Shown piece by piece: positions 7,800-16,362 of a DNA stretch of 64,000 nucleotides (positions within the stretch are counted from its first letter, which is position 1; the number at the start of each line of letters is the position of its first letter). The position numbers and the translations under genes are program-made. The DNA is from Flavobacteriales bacterium (GTDB lineage Bacteria > Bacteroidota > Bacteroidia > Flavobacteriales_F > PHOS-HE28), in the NCBI GenBank assembly GCA_016721825.1, contig JADKHI010000001.1, forward strand, positions 434,001 to 498,000, given 5' to 3'. Under the pieces are notes generated by a model. The model saw only the letters and a program-made list of their open reading frames with translations, did no database searches and was not told the origin of the DNA.

Positions 7800-9209
7800 A
7801 TGCGGACCTCCTCCTTCCTGCGCAGCATAGTGATCGGGCTGTCGTTGGCCTGGATTGTGCCGCTCGCTGCCCAGACGAAGCCTGCTGAAAAGCGTGAGTT
7901 GACGCGTCTGTTGTTCGTAATGGACGCGAGTAACAGCATGAACGCGTTCTGGGACAACCAACCCAAGATCAACGCCGCGCGCGAGGTGCTGTTGCGCTCC
8001 CTGACCGAGATCGAAGGACAGCCCGACCTGGAGATCGCCCTGCGGCTCTACGGTCACCAGACGCGCATCGAACCCGGCAAGCAGGACTGTGACGACACGA
8101 AGCTCGAAGTGCCTTTCAGCCCCAACAGTGTGCCCGCTATACGCGAACGCATGCGCACTGTGCAATGCCTGGGGACAACGCCGATCGCTCGTTCGTTGCT
8201 GAAAGCCGCAGATGACTTTCCCCCCACGCTCTTCAACGACACGCGGAAAGTGCGCAACATCATCATCCTGATCACCGACGGCATCGAAGCCTGTGATGAG
8301 GACCCCTGCGCGGTGAGCCGGGCGTTGCAGGCCAAGGGCATCATCCTGAAACCGTTCGTGATCGGTGTGGGTCTCGTGGGTGATGAGAAGTACAGCCTGG
8401 AATGCGTCGGCAATTACTACGACGCCGGCACCCCGGCCATGTTCGACCATGTGCTGCGCCTGGTGATCAGCCAGGCCCTCAACAACACCACCACCACGTT
8501 GCACCTGCTGGATGTGAACGGCAAGCCCAAAGAGACCAACGTGCCGGTGACCTTCTACGACCAGCGCACAGGACAACAGCGCTACAACTTCGTGCACACG
8601 ATGAGCAGCAAGGGCGAACCCGACACGCTGACCATCGATCCACTGTTCAGCTACCGTGTGGTGGCCCACACCATACCACCCAGCGTTCGGGAGAACGTGA
8701 GCGTGAAGGCCGGACAGCACAACATCATCACCCTGGACGCGGGACAGGGCGATCTGGAACTACGCACCGAAAGCGCTTGGGGCAGCGAGCGTGGCATCCC
8801 CGTGATCGTTCGCAAGGACGGCCTTGATGCGACACTGCACGTGCAGGACCTGAACAGCACCGAGCGATACCGTGTAGGCCGTTACGACCTCGAAGTGCTC
8901 ACGCTACCACGCCTCACCATCCCGGATGTGGACGTGAAGCAGAGCACCGTCACCACCATCAGTGTACCGCAGCCAGGTGTGGTGAACATTGTGCCCACCG
9001 CCCAAGGCCCGGGCGCCATCTTCCTGAAGGATGGCAGCGAACTGAAATGGGTGGTGGACCTCGACCCAACGGCTGCCCGCCACCAGTTCCGCCTCCTGCC
9101 CGGAAGCTACAAGGTCGTGTACCGTTCCGACAGCGCACGCCAGACCATCTACTCCATCGAAAAGGATTTCACCATCACCGGCGGGCAAAGCATCACCGTC
9201 AACCTCTGA
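7800..9209 (+). CDS. Secreted von Willebrand factor A domain protein
   Basis: 469 residues from ATG 7800, chosen because a clear signal peptide (residues 1-25, ending PLAAQ) starts there. The vWA domain spans about residues 32-220 with the metal-binding MIDAS residues in MDASNSM (DxSxS), a Thr in GTTPIARSL and Asp in LITDGIEACDED. The C-terminal half (about 230-469) has repeated beta-rich stretches that look like carboxypeptidase-regulatory or Ig-like modules. It probably binds a protein or metal-dependent ligand in the periplasm or at the cell surface. It sits between the two transketolase subunit genes with gaps of 53 and 5 nt on the same strand, so it is likely co-transcribed with them although no metabolic link is apparent. 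Confidence 0.85.
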   Translation: MRTSSFLRSIVIGLSLAWIVPLAAQTKPAEKRELTRLLFVMDASNSMNAFWDNQPKINAAREVLLRSLTEIEGQPDLEIALRLYGHQTRIEPGKQDCDDTKLEVPFSPNSVPAIRERMRTVQCLGTTPIARSLLKAADDFPPTLFNDTRKVRNIIILITDGIEACDEDPCAVSRALQAKGIILKPFVIGVGLVGDEKYSLECVGNYYDAGTPAMFDHVLRLVISQALNNTTTTLHLLDVNGKPKETNVPVTFYDQRTGQQRYNFVHTMSSKGEPDTLTIDPLFSYRVVAHTIPPSVRENVSVKAGQHNIITLDAGQGDLELRTESAWGSERGIPVIVRKDGLDATLHVQDLNSTERYRVGRYDLEVLTLPRLTIPDVDVKQSTVTTISVPQPGVVNIVPTAQGPGAIFLKDGSELKWVVDLDPTAARHQFRLLPGSYKVVYRSDSARQTIYSIEKDFTITGGQSITVNL

Positions 9210-9214
9210 ACACC

Positions 9215-10168
9215 ATGGCCCACTTTCCCATCCTCGACCAAAAGGACACCCGCAGCGGCTTCGGCGCCGGACTGCTTGAGCTCGGCAAGAGCGACCCCAA
9301 TGTGGTGGCGCTGTGCGCGGACCTCACAGGCTCGCTGAAGATGGATGCCTTCGCAAAGGCCTTCCCGGAGCGTTTCTTCCAGATGGGCGTGGCCGAAGCC
9401 AACATGATGGGCGTGGCCGCGGGCCTTACCATCGGTGGCAAGATCCCCTTCACCGGCACCTTCGCCAACTTCAGCACCGGAAGGGTGTATGACCAGATCC
9501 GCCAGAGCATCGCCTACGCGGGCAAGAACGTGAAGATCTGCGCCAGCCATGCAGGCCTCACCCTTGGAGAGGATGGTGCCACCCACCAGATCCTGGAGGA
9601 CATCGGGCTGATGAGGATGCTGCCCGGCATGACCGTGGTGGTGCCTTGCGACTTCAACCAGACCAAGCAGGCCACCATCGCCATCGGTGCGCATGAAGGG
9701 CCCGTCTACCTGCGATTCGGTCGCCCGAAATGGCCCGTGTTCATCCCCGCCGACATGCCCTTCGAGATCGGCAAGGCCCAACTCCTCGTGGAGGGGACCG
9801 ACGTCAGCATCTTCGCCTGTGGCCACTTGGTATGGCGCGCGTTGCAGGCCGCCGAGGAGCTGGCCACCGCCGGTATCAAGGCCGAGGTGATCAACGTCCA
9901 CACCGTTAAACCTCTCGACGAGGCCGCCGTCCTAGCTTCGGTACGCAAGACAGGATGCGCGGTCAGCTGCGAGGAACACAACCGGTTCGGAGGCTTGGGC
10001 GACACCATCGCCCAAGTGCTCGCATTGAACCAGCCGCTCCCCATGGAGTTCGTGGCGGTGAACGATTCGTTCGGCGAGAGCGGAACACCGGACCAGCTGC
10101 TGAAGAAGTACGGTCTGGACGTGCCGGACATCGTGGCCGCCGCGCAACGTGCGCTCAAGAGGAAGTAA
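9215..10168 (+). CDS. Transketolase, C-terminal (Pyr and C-terminal domain) subunit
   Basis: 317 residues from ATG 9215, 5 nt after the vWA gene. It carries the pyrimidine-binding region with GVAEANMMGVAAGL, including the catalytic Glu of the TPP fold near residue 56, SHAGLTLGEDGATHQ, and the C-terminal domain with INVHTVKPLDEAAV and EEHNRFGGLG. These are the second-half motifs of transketolase and 1-deoxyxylulose-5-phosphate synthase-type enzymes; pairing with the N-terminal subunit at 6871 makes transketolase the best call. Confidence 0.94.
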   Translation: MAHFPILDQKDTRSGFGAGLLELGKSDPNVVALCADLTGSLKMDAFAKAFPERFFQMGVAEANMMGVAAGLTIGGKIPFTGTFANFSTGRVYDQIRQSIAYAGKNVKICASHAGLTLGEDGATHQILEDIGLMRMLPGMTVVVPCDFNQTKQATIAIGAHEGPVYLRFGRPKWPVFIPADMPFEIGKAQLLVEGTDVSIFACGHLVWRALQAAEELATAGIKAEVINVHTVKPLDEAAVLASVRKTGCAVSCEEHNRFGGLGDTIAQVLALNQPLPMEFVAVNDSFGESGTPDQLLKKYGLDVPDIVAAAQRALKRK

Positions 10169-10196
10169 CCTTCCTCGCAACTGAACGGCCCGGCAC

Positions 10197-10757
10197 ATGA
10201 GCGACATGTCCGACGCCGAGCTGATGGCGCTCTTCCGCAAGGAGGATACGCGGCACTATGCCTTCAACCTCATTGTCCGCGCCTACCAGAAGCGCCTCTA
10301 TGCCTTTGTGCGCCGCATGGTCACCGACCCGGATGAGACGCAGGATGTGCTGCAGAACGTGTTCCTCAAGGCCTGGACCGGACTTGAACGTTTCCGCGAA
10401 GATGCCCAGCTCTACAGTTGGCTTTACCGCATCGCGCACAACGAGAGCATCACGCACCTGAAGCGTATGAAGCGCGGCCTGTTCGTGAGCGAGAGCAGCG
10501 TGATCGAACGCCTCACCACCACCTTGGACAGCAGCGAGCATTTCAACGGCGACATCATCCAGAAGAAGCTGCAGAAGGCCGTGATGACCCTGCCCACCAA
10601 GCAGCGCGCGGTCTTCACCATGAAGTACTTCGAAGAGATGAAGTACGAGCAGATGAGCACCATCACCGGCACCAGCGTGGGCGCTTTGAAAGCCAGCTAC
10701 CACATCGCGGTAAAGAAGATCGAGGCTCATCTCACGCGCCCCGATCAAACCATGTGA
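10197..10757 (+). CDS. ECF-type RNA polymerase sigma factor
   Basis: 186 residues. Region 2 spans about residues 22-95, with DETQDVLQNVFLKAW and the -10-recognition helix region YSWLYRIAHNESITHLKR. Region 4 spans about residues 122-178 as a helix-turn-helix (LPTKQRAVFTMKYFEEM). The family directs RNA polymerase to a small stress regulon. It is followed after 29 nt by a one-TM protein and then a small exported protein, the usual sigma/regulator/effector order. Confidence 0.93.
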   Translation: MSDMSDAELMALFRKEDTRHYAFNLIVRAYQKRLYAFVRRMVTDPDETQDVLQNVFLKAWTGLERFREDAQLYSWLYRIAHNESITHLKRMKRGLFVSESSVIERLTTTLDSSEHFNGDIIQKKLQKAVMTLPTKQRAVFTMKYFEEMKYEQMSTITGTSVGALKASYHIAVKKIEAHLTRPDQTM

Positions 10758-10786
10758 AGGACAACCGGTCTTATGCCTGTACGCCG

Positions 10787-11236
10787 ATGAACACTCGACC
10801 CGAACACGAAGACCTGAAGCCACTGGCCCCCACGTTGGCGTCCATCCCCAAGGTGGATCCCTTCGTTGTGCCGGATGGTCTCTTCGAGCGCTTCCCGCAT
10901 CAGGTGCAGGCCCGTGTTACCACTCACGTTCCCGGCCTTCGCTGGTCGCCTTGGGTGAAGCGGCTGGCCCTTGCTCTTCCCGTGGTCGCCGTATTGGCTG
11001 GTGCCTGGTGGATGCTGCGCAGCACTGATGCCCCTGTTGAGCAAGTGGCCGTGGTGATCCCCGAGACCACCGTGGACGAACTGGAGCTGCTTGACGACCC
11101 CGAAGCGCTCGCTTCACTCTACGCAAGCGAAGGTGCAGGCGTGGCGAGCGCGAACGTGGACCTGACCGAAGACGAACTGGCCGCCTGGCTGGAGACCGAA
11201 CAGACCGACCTTTCCCAACTGATCACCGAGCTATGA
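10787..11236 (+). CDS. One-TM protein, candidate membrane regulator of the adjacent sigma factor
   Basis: 149 residues from ATG 10787. A soluble N-terminus of about 60 residues is followed by one membrane segment (LALALPVVAVLAGAWWML) and an acidic C-terminal region (about residues 85-149), presumably periplasmic. The HxxxCxxC zinc motif of zinc-binding anti-sigma factors is absent. Position and topology suggest an anti-sigma role, but no anti-sigma domain is recognisable. Its stop overlaps the start of the next gene (ATGA), so the two are translationally coupled. Confidence 0.75.
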   Translation: MNTRPEHEDLKPLAPTLASIPKVDPFVVPDGLFERFPHQVQARVTTHVPGLRWSPWVKRLALALPVVAVLAGAWWMLRSTDAPVEQVAVVIPETTVDELELLDDPEALASLYASEGAGVASANVDLTEDELAAWLETEQTDLSQLITEL

Positions 11237-11760
11237 ACACCCTGATCACCCGCCTGCTTTCCAGCGCCACGCTGGTCCTTGCCAGCACCCTGACATTCGC
11301 GCAAGCTGACGACATGCCGCCCATCCCTGATGATAAGCTCGAGGAGATCAAAGCGCAGAAGGTGGCCTACATCACCCAGAAGATGGGCTTCACCCCGGAA
11401 GAGGCGCAGAAGTTCTGGCCCATATACAACCAGTACGACAAGGAGCTCGATGCTGCCCGCAAGGAGATGCGCGACTTCCACCGTGGCGTGAAGAAGAGCG
11501 GCACCGAGCTCACCGAGGCCGAGGCAACGCAGCTGATCGACAAGGAGCTCAGCACCCGCCAGAAGGAACTGGATACGCGTCGCAAGTACAGCGGTGAGTT
11601 CAAGAAGAACATCGGCGCCGTGCGCACCGTGAAGCTCTACCAGGCCGAGCGCGACTTCAACAAGGAACTGCTGAAGCGGATGCGTGAGCGGGGTGGTGAC
11701 CAACGAGGTGGTGGTCAGGGTGGTGGTGGCCGTCAAGGTGGTCCTCCCCCCAACCGCTGA
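11233..11760 (+). CDS. Small periplasmic helical protein (Spy/CpxP-like)
   Basis: 175 residues with a signal peptide (about residues 1-23, LASTLTFAQA). The body is nearly all charged alpha-helix, including FTPEEAQKFWPIYNQYDKEL, and it ends in a Gly/Arg/Pro-rich tail. Exported helical proteins following an ECF sigma and anti-sigma pair are common in Bacteroidota and resemble the Spy/CpxP stress chaperones, but the LTxxQ motifs of that family are not clear. The start overlaps the previous stop by 4 nt. Possible role: a target or sensor of the envelope stress response. Confidence 0.72.
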   Translation: MNTLITRLLSSATLVLASTLTFAQADDMPPIPDDKLEEIKAQKVAYITQKMGFTPEEAQKFWPIYNQYDKELDAARKEMRDFHRGVKKSGTELTEAEATQLIDKELSTRQKELDTRRKYSGEFKKNIGAVRTVKLYQAERDFNKELLKRMRERGGDQRGGGQGGGGRQGGPPPNR

Positions 11761-11822
11761 GCGCGAACTGTGGGCGCCGTGCCCGCACCGCTGGTTACCT
11801 TGGCGCACCTTCCACAAGCGCC

Positions 11823-13337
11823 ATGAACCTTCGTCACGTTCTCCTCTTCTCCGGATTGCTCGGCCTTCCTTCAGCCTACGCCCAGAACAGTCCCGACCTC
11901 CAGGCCCTCGACACTTACCTGGCCAACGCCGTGCAGCAGTTCGACCAGCCCGGGCTCGCGGTCGGTATCGTGCAGAACGGACAACTGATCTGGAGCAAAG
12001 GCTACGGTAAGCTGGACCTGGACAAGGCCGATCCGGTGACCCCGAACTCCGTCTTCTACTGCGCCAGCCTCAGCAAAGCCTTCACCGCCTGTGCGATCGG
12101 GCTGCTCGTGGACGAAGGGAAGTTGAACTTCGAAGATCCCGTTCGGAAGTACCTGCCTGAGTTCAAGACGCCGGACGCCTACGTCACCGAGCACTTCACC
12201 GTCACCGATCTGCTGTGCCACCGTAGCGGCTGGATCACCTTCGACGGCGACCTGCTGTGGTATGGCACGAACTACACCCCGAAGGAGATCCTCGCGCGCC
12301 ACTCCGGCGAGCCCTTCAGCCTGGAGTTCCGCGATGAGTTCGGGTACAGCAACCTGATGTTCATCGCGGCCGCGCAGGTGATCGAGCGCGTGAGCGGCAT
12401 GACCTGGGACCAGTTCATCACCACGCGGATCTTCAAGCCGCTGGGCATGGACCGCAGCCGTGTGGAGACCGCTGACCTTGCCGCAATGACCGATGTGGCA
12501 CTGCCACACGTACGAAAAGGCCAAGACCCTGCCGCACCGCAGAAAAGCATGCCCTACCAAGCCTTGGCCGGAGCGGACGGGGCCTGCGGTGTCCTCAGCA
12601 CGGTGACCGACCTGGTCAAGTGGGATGTGATGTGGGCCAACGAAGGCAAGGTTGGCGACAAGGTCTTCCTCAGCAAAGGCAGCTTCAACACCATCACCTC
12701 CAGTCACCTGGCCATGGGCGGTCGTCGCGAAGGAGCAGGACTTGGCTGGTTCATCGAGTCGAACAACGGCGAGAAGGTGATCACCCACAGCGGTGGCATG
12801 CCAGGCTTCATCCTCAACCACGCCGTGGTACCCGACAAGGACCTCGCGGTGATCGCTTTGGGCAACGGCGAGTCGTACTCCGTGTTCGCGGCCACCAACA
12901 AGATCCTGGACCTGTACCTGGGTGAGGGCAAGGCCGACCCCGTGGCCACCATGCTGCCGCGCATCAAGGCCAACAAGGAGGAGGACGCCAAGCGTGTGGC
13001 CGACCGCAAAGCCGCGCACGCGTTGAAGACCAAGCCCTCGCTCCCGCTCTCCAACTACATAGGCACCTACACCGATAAGATCTATGGTGACGCGGTGATC
13101 ACGGAGAAGGACGGCGCGCTTTCCCTGCGCTTCGACCCCGCACCCGAGCTCTTCATGGGAACGCTTTCCCACTGGCACTACGACACCTTCCAGTGGCAGC
13201 ACGCCGACCCCTTCCTGGAACCCGGCTACATCACCTTCAGCTTTGACGCGGACCACAAGGTCACCGGCTTCAAGGTGGACCTGAACAGCCCGGACTTCCA
13301 CTTCTACAAGCTCGACTTCCAGCGGGAAACGAAGTAG
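11823..13337 (+). CDS. Serine hydrolase of the beta-lactamase/D-alanyl carboxypeptidase family with C-terminal DUF3471-like domain
   Basis: 504 residues with a signal peptide ending SAYAQ (residue 21). The penicillin-binding fold shows the catalytic SLSK (SxxK, about residue 81), YSN (about residue 178) and the HSGG motif (about residue 323) standing in for KTG. Residues about 400-500 form a separate beta domain similar to DUF3471. Such proteins act in the periplasm as esterases or D-amino-acid peptidases and are not usually antibiotic-hydrolysing. A TACCTTGG box at 11796-11803 lies 19 nt before the ATG. The next gene, rsmE, starts 2 nt after its stop. Confidence 0.9.
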   Translation: MNLRHVLLFSGLLGLPSAYAQNSPDLQALDTYLANAVQQFDQPGLAVGIVQNGQLIWSKGYGKLDLDKADPVTPNSVFYCASLSKAFTACAIGLLVDEGKLNFEDPVRKYLPEFKTPDAYVTEHFTVTDLLCHRSGWITFDGDLLWYGTNYTPKEILARHSGEPFSLEFRDEFGYSNLMFIAAAQVIERVSGMTWDQFITTRIFKPLGMDRSRVETADLAAMTDVALPHVRKGQDPAAPQKSMPYQALAGADGACGVLSTVTDLVKWDVMWANEGKVGDKVFLSKGSFNTITSSHLAMGGRREGAGLGWFIESNNGEKVITHSGGMPGFILNHAVVPDKDLAVIALGNGESYSVFAATNKILDLYLGEGKADPVATMLPRIKANKEEDAKRVADRKAAHALKTKPSLPLSNYIGTYTDKIYGDAVITEKDGALSLRFDPAPELFMGTLSHWHYDTFQWQHADPFLEPGYITFSFDADHKVTGFKVDLNSPDFHFYKLDFQRETK

Positions 13338-13339
13338 GC

Positions 13340-14044
13340 ATGCACCGTTTCATCGTCGACGACCTATCGCTGGACGACCTGCGACTTCCTGAAGAGGAGG
13401 CCCACCACGCTGTGCATGTGCTGCGCGTGCAGCCCGGATCGCACGTGATCCTCGTCGATGGCCGGGGCATGTCCGCAACGGCGGAGGTGGTGGAGTCCGG
13501 TAAGAAGGGCTGCTCAGCGCATGTGGTCCAGCGCAACGTGCACGCCCGTGAACGCGAGGTAGCCATCCACCTCGCGGTGGCGCCCACCAAGCAGAACGAC
13601 CGCTTCGAGTGGTTCGTGGAGAAGGCCGTGGAGATCGGCGTGGACCGCATCACCCCGCTGATGACCGAGCGCACCGAGCGCACGCGACTGCGCACGGACC
13701 GGTTGCTGCGCGTGGCCGTGAGCGCCATGAAGCAGAGCCAGCGCACCTGGTTGCCACAGATCGATGAGCCCGTGGCCCTTTCCGCCTTGCTGCGCGAAGA
13801 ACTGCCTGGACAACGCTTCTTCGGTTGGTGTGCGGGCGAACATGAGTCCCTCGTCGCCCGCTACCAGCCCACAATGGATGCACTGGTGCTGATCGGGCCG
13901 GAAGGCGACTTCACTCCGGGGGAGGCTGACGCACTGCGTAAGCACCAATTCCAGGCCGTCAGCCTCGGAGCAGCGCGCCTTCGCACCGAGACCGCCGCAC
14001 TTGCCGCCTGCACTTGGATGAGCTTCGCCCAACAAGCTCGGTAA
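13340..14044 (+). CDS. rsmE: 16S rRNA m3U1498 methyltransferase RsmE
   Basis: 234 residues, close to the usual RsmE length. It has the N-terminal PUA-like region with EEEAHHAVHVLRVQPG and the SPOUT knot motifs LIGPEGDFTPGEADAL and VSLGAARLRTETAAL that form the SAM site. It methylates N3 of U1498 in 16S rRNA. Its last codon and stop overlap a possible promoter box for the next gene. Confidence 0.96.
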   Translation: MHRFIVDDLSLDDLRLPEEEAHHAVHVLRVQPGSHVILVDGRGMSATAEVVESGKKGCSAHVVQRNVHAREREVAIHLAVAPTKQNDRFEWFVEKAVEIGVDRITPLMTERTERTRLRTDRLLRVAVSAMKQSQRTWLPQIDEPVALSALLREELPGQRFFGWCAGEHESLVARYQPTMDALVLIGPEGDFTPGEADALRKHQFQAVSLGAARLRTETAALAACTWMSFAQQAR

Positions 14045-14049
14045 CTTCG
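14042..14049 (+). promoter_or_regulatory. Candidate -7 box TAACTTCG overlapping the rsmE stop
   Basis: TAACTTCG begins with the rsmE stop codon and ends 5 nt before the ATG of the DUF4159 gene. If it is active, the DUF4159 mRNA would be leaderless or nearly so. Confidence 0.3.
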
Positions 14050-14054
14050 CTCCC

Positions 14055-14714
14055 ATGTTGCGCACGTGCCTCTTCGCTTGCTTCCTCAGCCTCTCGGGCC
14101 TTTTGAATGCCCAAGGCACCTACCAGATCGCCTTGCTGAAATACAACGGCGGCGGTGATTGGTATGCGAACCCCACCTCCCTCCCGAACCTGGTGAAGTA
14201 TTGCAACGACCAGCTCGCCATGAACATCAGCACGGAGGTGCCGACCGTGGAAGTGAGCAGCCCCGACCTCTTCACCTTCCCCCTGGTGCACATGACCGGC
14301 CACGGCAATGTGGTGTTCAACGGGCAGGAAACGGAGAACCTGCGGAACTACCTGATCGGCGGCGGCTTCCTGCACATCAGCGACAACTACGGCATGGACC
14401 CCTACATCCGCCCAATGATGAAGCGTGTGTTCCCAGAGCTGGAGTTCGTGGAGCTGCCCTTCGCACATGCCCTCTACCACCAGAAGTTCGACTTCCCCAA
14501 CGGTCTGCCCAAAGTTCACGAGCACGACAGCAAGCCCCCCCAAGGCTTCGGTCTGTTCTGGGAGGGAAGGCTCGTCTGCTTCTACGACTTCGAGTGCGAC
14601 CTCGGCGATGGCTGGGAGGATCAGGAAGTGCACAACGACAGCCCCGACAAGCGCGCGAAGGCTCTACAGATGGGGGCGAACATCGTGCGGTACGTGTTCT
14701 CGGGAGCTGAATAG
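14055..14714 (+). CDS. DUF4159-type exported protein
   Basis: 219 residues with a signal peptide (about residues 1-20, ending LLNAQ). The mature part has KYNGGGDWYANPTSLPNL, HMTGHGNVVF and LRNYLIGGGFLHISDNYG, which fit the DUF4159 family: a flavodoxin- or GATase-like fold found next to gliding or von Willebrand-type genes in Bacteroidota. The biochemical role of the family is unknown to me. It stands alone between rsmE and the convergent terC gene. Confidence 0.8.
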   Translation: MLRTCLFACFLSLSGLLNAQGTYQIALLKYNGGGDWYANPTSLPNLVKYCNDQLAMNISTEVPTVEVSSPDLFTFPLVHMTGHGNVVFNGQETENLRNYLIGGGFLHISDNYGMDPYIRPMMKRVFPELEFVELPFAHALYHQKFDFPNGLPKVHEHDSKPPQGFGLFWEGRLVCFYDFECDLGDGWEDQEVHNDSPDKRAKALQMGANIVRYVFSGAE

Positions 14715-14776
14715 AAGCTCCGTGGAGCAGCGGGCGACGAGTCGATCACCCCGATCGTTCACTCGGAACTCCGACC

Positions 14777-15514
14777 CTACTTGTTCAGCTTCACCACCCG
14801 TTTGCGGTAGCGCATGTTCAGCAGCTCCACGCCGAAGCTGAAGGCCATGGCCACGTAGGCATAGCCCTTCGGGATCTCGCTGTGGTGGAGGGGGTGCAGG
14901 CCCTCGAAGAAGAGCATGAAGCCGACCATCACCAGGAAGGAGAGCGCGAGCATCTTCAAGGCCGGGTGCTTCTCGATGAAGCCGCTGATGGCGTTCGCGA
15001 AGAAGAACATGACCACCATGGCAATGATCACGGCGGTGATCATGATCTCCACGTGGTCAGCCAGGCCGATGGCAGTGATGATGCTATCGAAGGAGAACAC
15101 GGCATCCACCAGCAGGATCTGCACCATCATCGCCGCGAAGGCCTTCTTAGCCGTGGAAGCATCCACGTGGTCGTCGCCGCCTTCGAGCTTCTCGTGGATC
15201 TCCTTTACCGCCTTGTACAGCAGGAACAGACCACCGAAGAACATGATCACGTTGCGCAGGTTGAAACCATAGCCCGCCACCGTGAACAGTTCGTTCTCCC
15301 CGTTCTTCACCAGCCAACCAAGGCCCAGCAGCAGGACCGACCGCAACAGGATGCCACCGATCATCCAGATGCGGCGCGCACGCAACCGGTTCTCCGCCGG
15401 GATCCGCCCCAGGATGATACTGACGAAGATGACGTTGTCGATGCCCAGCACCACCTCCAGCACGGTGAGCGTGAGCAGGCTGATGAGCGCGGATACGGTG
15501 AAGAGATCTTCCAT
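14777..15514 (-). CDS. TerC-family integral membrane protein
   Basis: 245 residues from ATG 15514 (MEDLFTVSALISLLTLTVLE). It has about seven membrane helices, and the family's conserved acidic motifs are visible: LEVVLGIDNVIFVSI near residue 20 and DAVFSFDSIITAIGL near residue 133. TerC/Alx/YkoY proteins are linked to manganese export and tellurite resistance. The spacer to the divergent gene at 15580 is 65 nt. Confidence 0.93.
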   Translation of the reverse strand: MEDLFTVSALISLLTLTVLEVVLGIDNVIFVSIILGRIPAENRLRARRIWMIGGILLRSVLLLGLGWLVKNGENELFTVAGYGFNLRNVIMFFGGLFLLYKAVKEIHEKLEGGDDHVDASTAKKAFAAMMVQILLVDAVFSFDSIITAIGLADHVEIMITAVIIAMVVMFFFANAISGFIEKHPALKMLALSFLVMVGFMLFFEGLHPLHHSEIPKGYAYVAMAFSFGVELLNMRYRKRVVKLNK

Positions 15515-15553
15515 GGAGCGGTATTGCGGCAACGAAGATGCGCATCGCACGTC

Positions 15554-15561
15554 TACTTTCG
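15554..15561 (+). promoter_or_regulatory. Candidate -7 box TACTTTCG
   Basis: TACTTTCG lies 18 nt before the ATG of the T9SS cargo gene at 15580, in the divergent gap with terC. It matches TAnnTTTG at all but one position. Confidence 0.35.
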
Positions 15562-15579
15562 GAACTCAAGCCCTCAGCC

Positions 15580-16362
15580 ATGCGGACACTTTCCACGATC
15601 ATCTTCGTTCCAATACTCTTCACCAGCCAGGCACAGGTGGTGAACGGCGGTTTTGAGAATGGCCTGAACGGCTGGAACACTCCCTGTGCCTGCGCCCCTG
15701 TGATGACCTCGGGCGACATTCCCCCGGGTGGCGGCTCCACCAGCCTGGCGATCGGCATCCTGGACTTCAATTGCCTCTGTGCCGTGACGGATGCCGTGCA
15801 TCAAGCCACTCCCTGGTTGTACCCGGGACAATGGGTGCTGAGCGCCTGGATCAAGAGCGCAGAGGCCGGCAACGTGCCCGGTGCATCGGTCAGGATCACC
15901 GAAGGTCCCGCCTTCACGAGCCCCCTTGTGGCCGATGCATGGTCCTTTGCAGGAGACTGGACCTTCGTGGCCGACACATTCCTTGTCACAAGCACCACCA
16001 ATTTCGCCGCACTGGAACTTTCGTTGATCCCTGATGATGGTAACCAAATGGCAGCCGGACTGCTCGCCTACTTCGACCAAGTGATGCTCGAACCGATCCT
16101 CGGCACTGCGATCAATGGGCCGGCAACTGGCCCGGTCGCCATATTCCCCAACCCCGCCACGCAAAAGCTATGGATCGACCTGCCGGAAACTCCGAGCAGC
16201 CTGCAGCTCTTCGATGCTCAAGGACGCAGCGTGCCGGTGCATCAGATGGTCTTCAGCGCACACACGCTGGAGCTGAACGTGGAAGCCTTGCTGCCTGGCC
16301 CCTACGTCCTGCGTATCGCCAACAGCTCGGAGCTTTCCGCACTGCGCTTCGTCAAGCAGTGA
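15580..16362 (+). CDS. T9SS type A cargo protein with N-terminal beta-sandwich domain
   Basis: 260 residues from ATG 15580 with a signal peptide ending FTSQAQ. The stretch VVNGGFENGLNGWNTP is typical of carbohydrate-binding-like jelly-roll modules (about residues 22-180). The C-terminal ~75 residues (from IFPNPATQKLWIDL) form a type A T9SS sorting domain, ending LRFVKQ. It should be secreted through the type IX system and possibly surface-attached. The 3' end overlaps the convergent hydrolase gene by 11 nt. Confidence 0.82.
   Translation: MRTLSTIIFVPILFTSQAQVVNGGFENGLNGWNTPCACAPVMTSGDIPPGGGSTSLAIGILDFNCLCAVTDAVHQATPWLYPGQWVLSAWIKSAEAGNVPGASVRITEGPAFTSPLVADAWSFAGDWTFVADTFLVTSTTNFAALELSLIPDDGNQMAAGLLAYFDQVMLEPILGTAINGPATGPVAIFPNPATQKLWIDLPETPSSLQLFDAQGRSVPVHQMVFSAHTLELNVEALLPGPYVLRIANSSELSALRFVKQ

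Noticed and set aside
14715..14776. Short GCTCC/GGAGC hairpin between the DUF4159 and terC genes.
   Set aside because: Only 5 bp with a 2-nt loop and no T-run; too weak to call a terminator.
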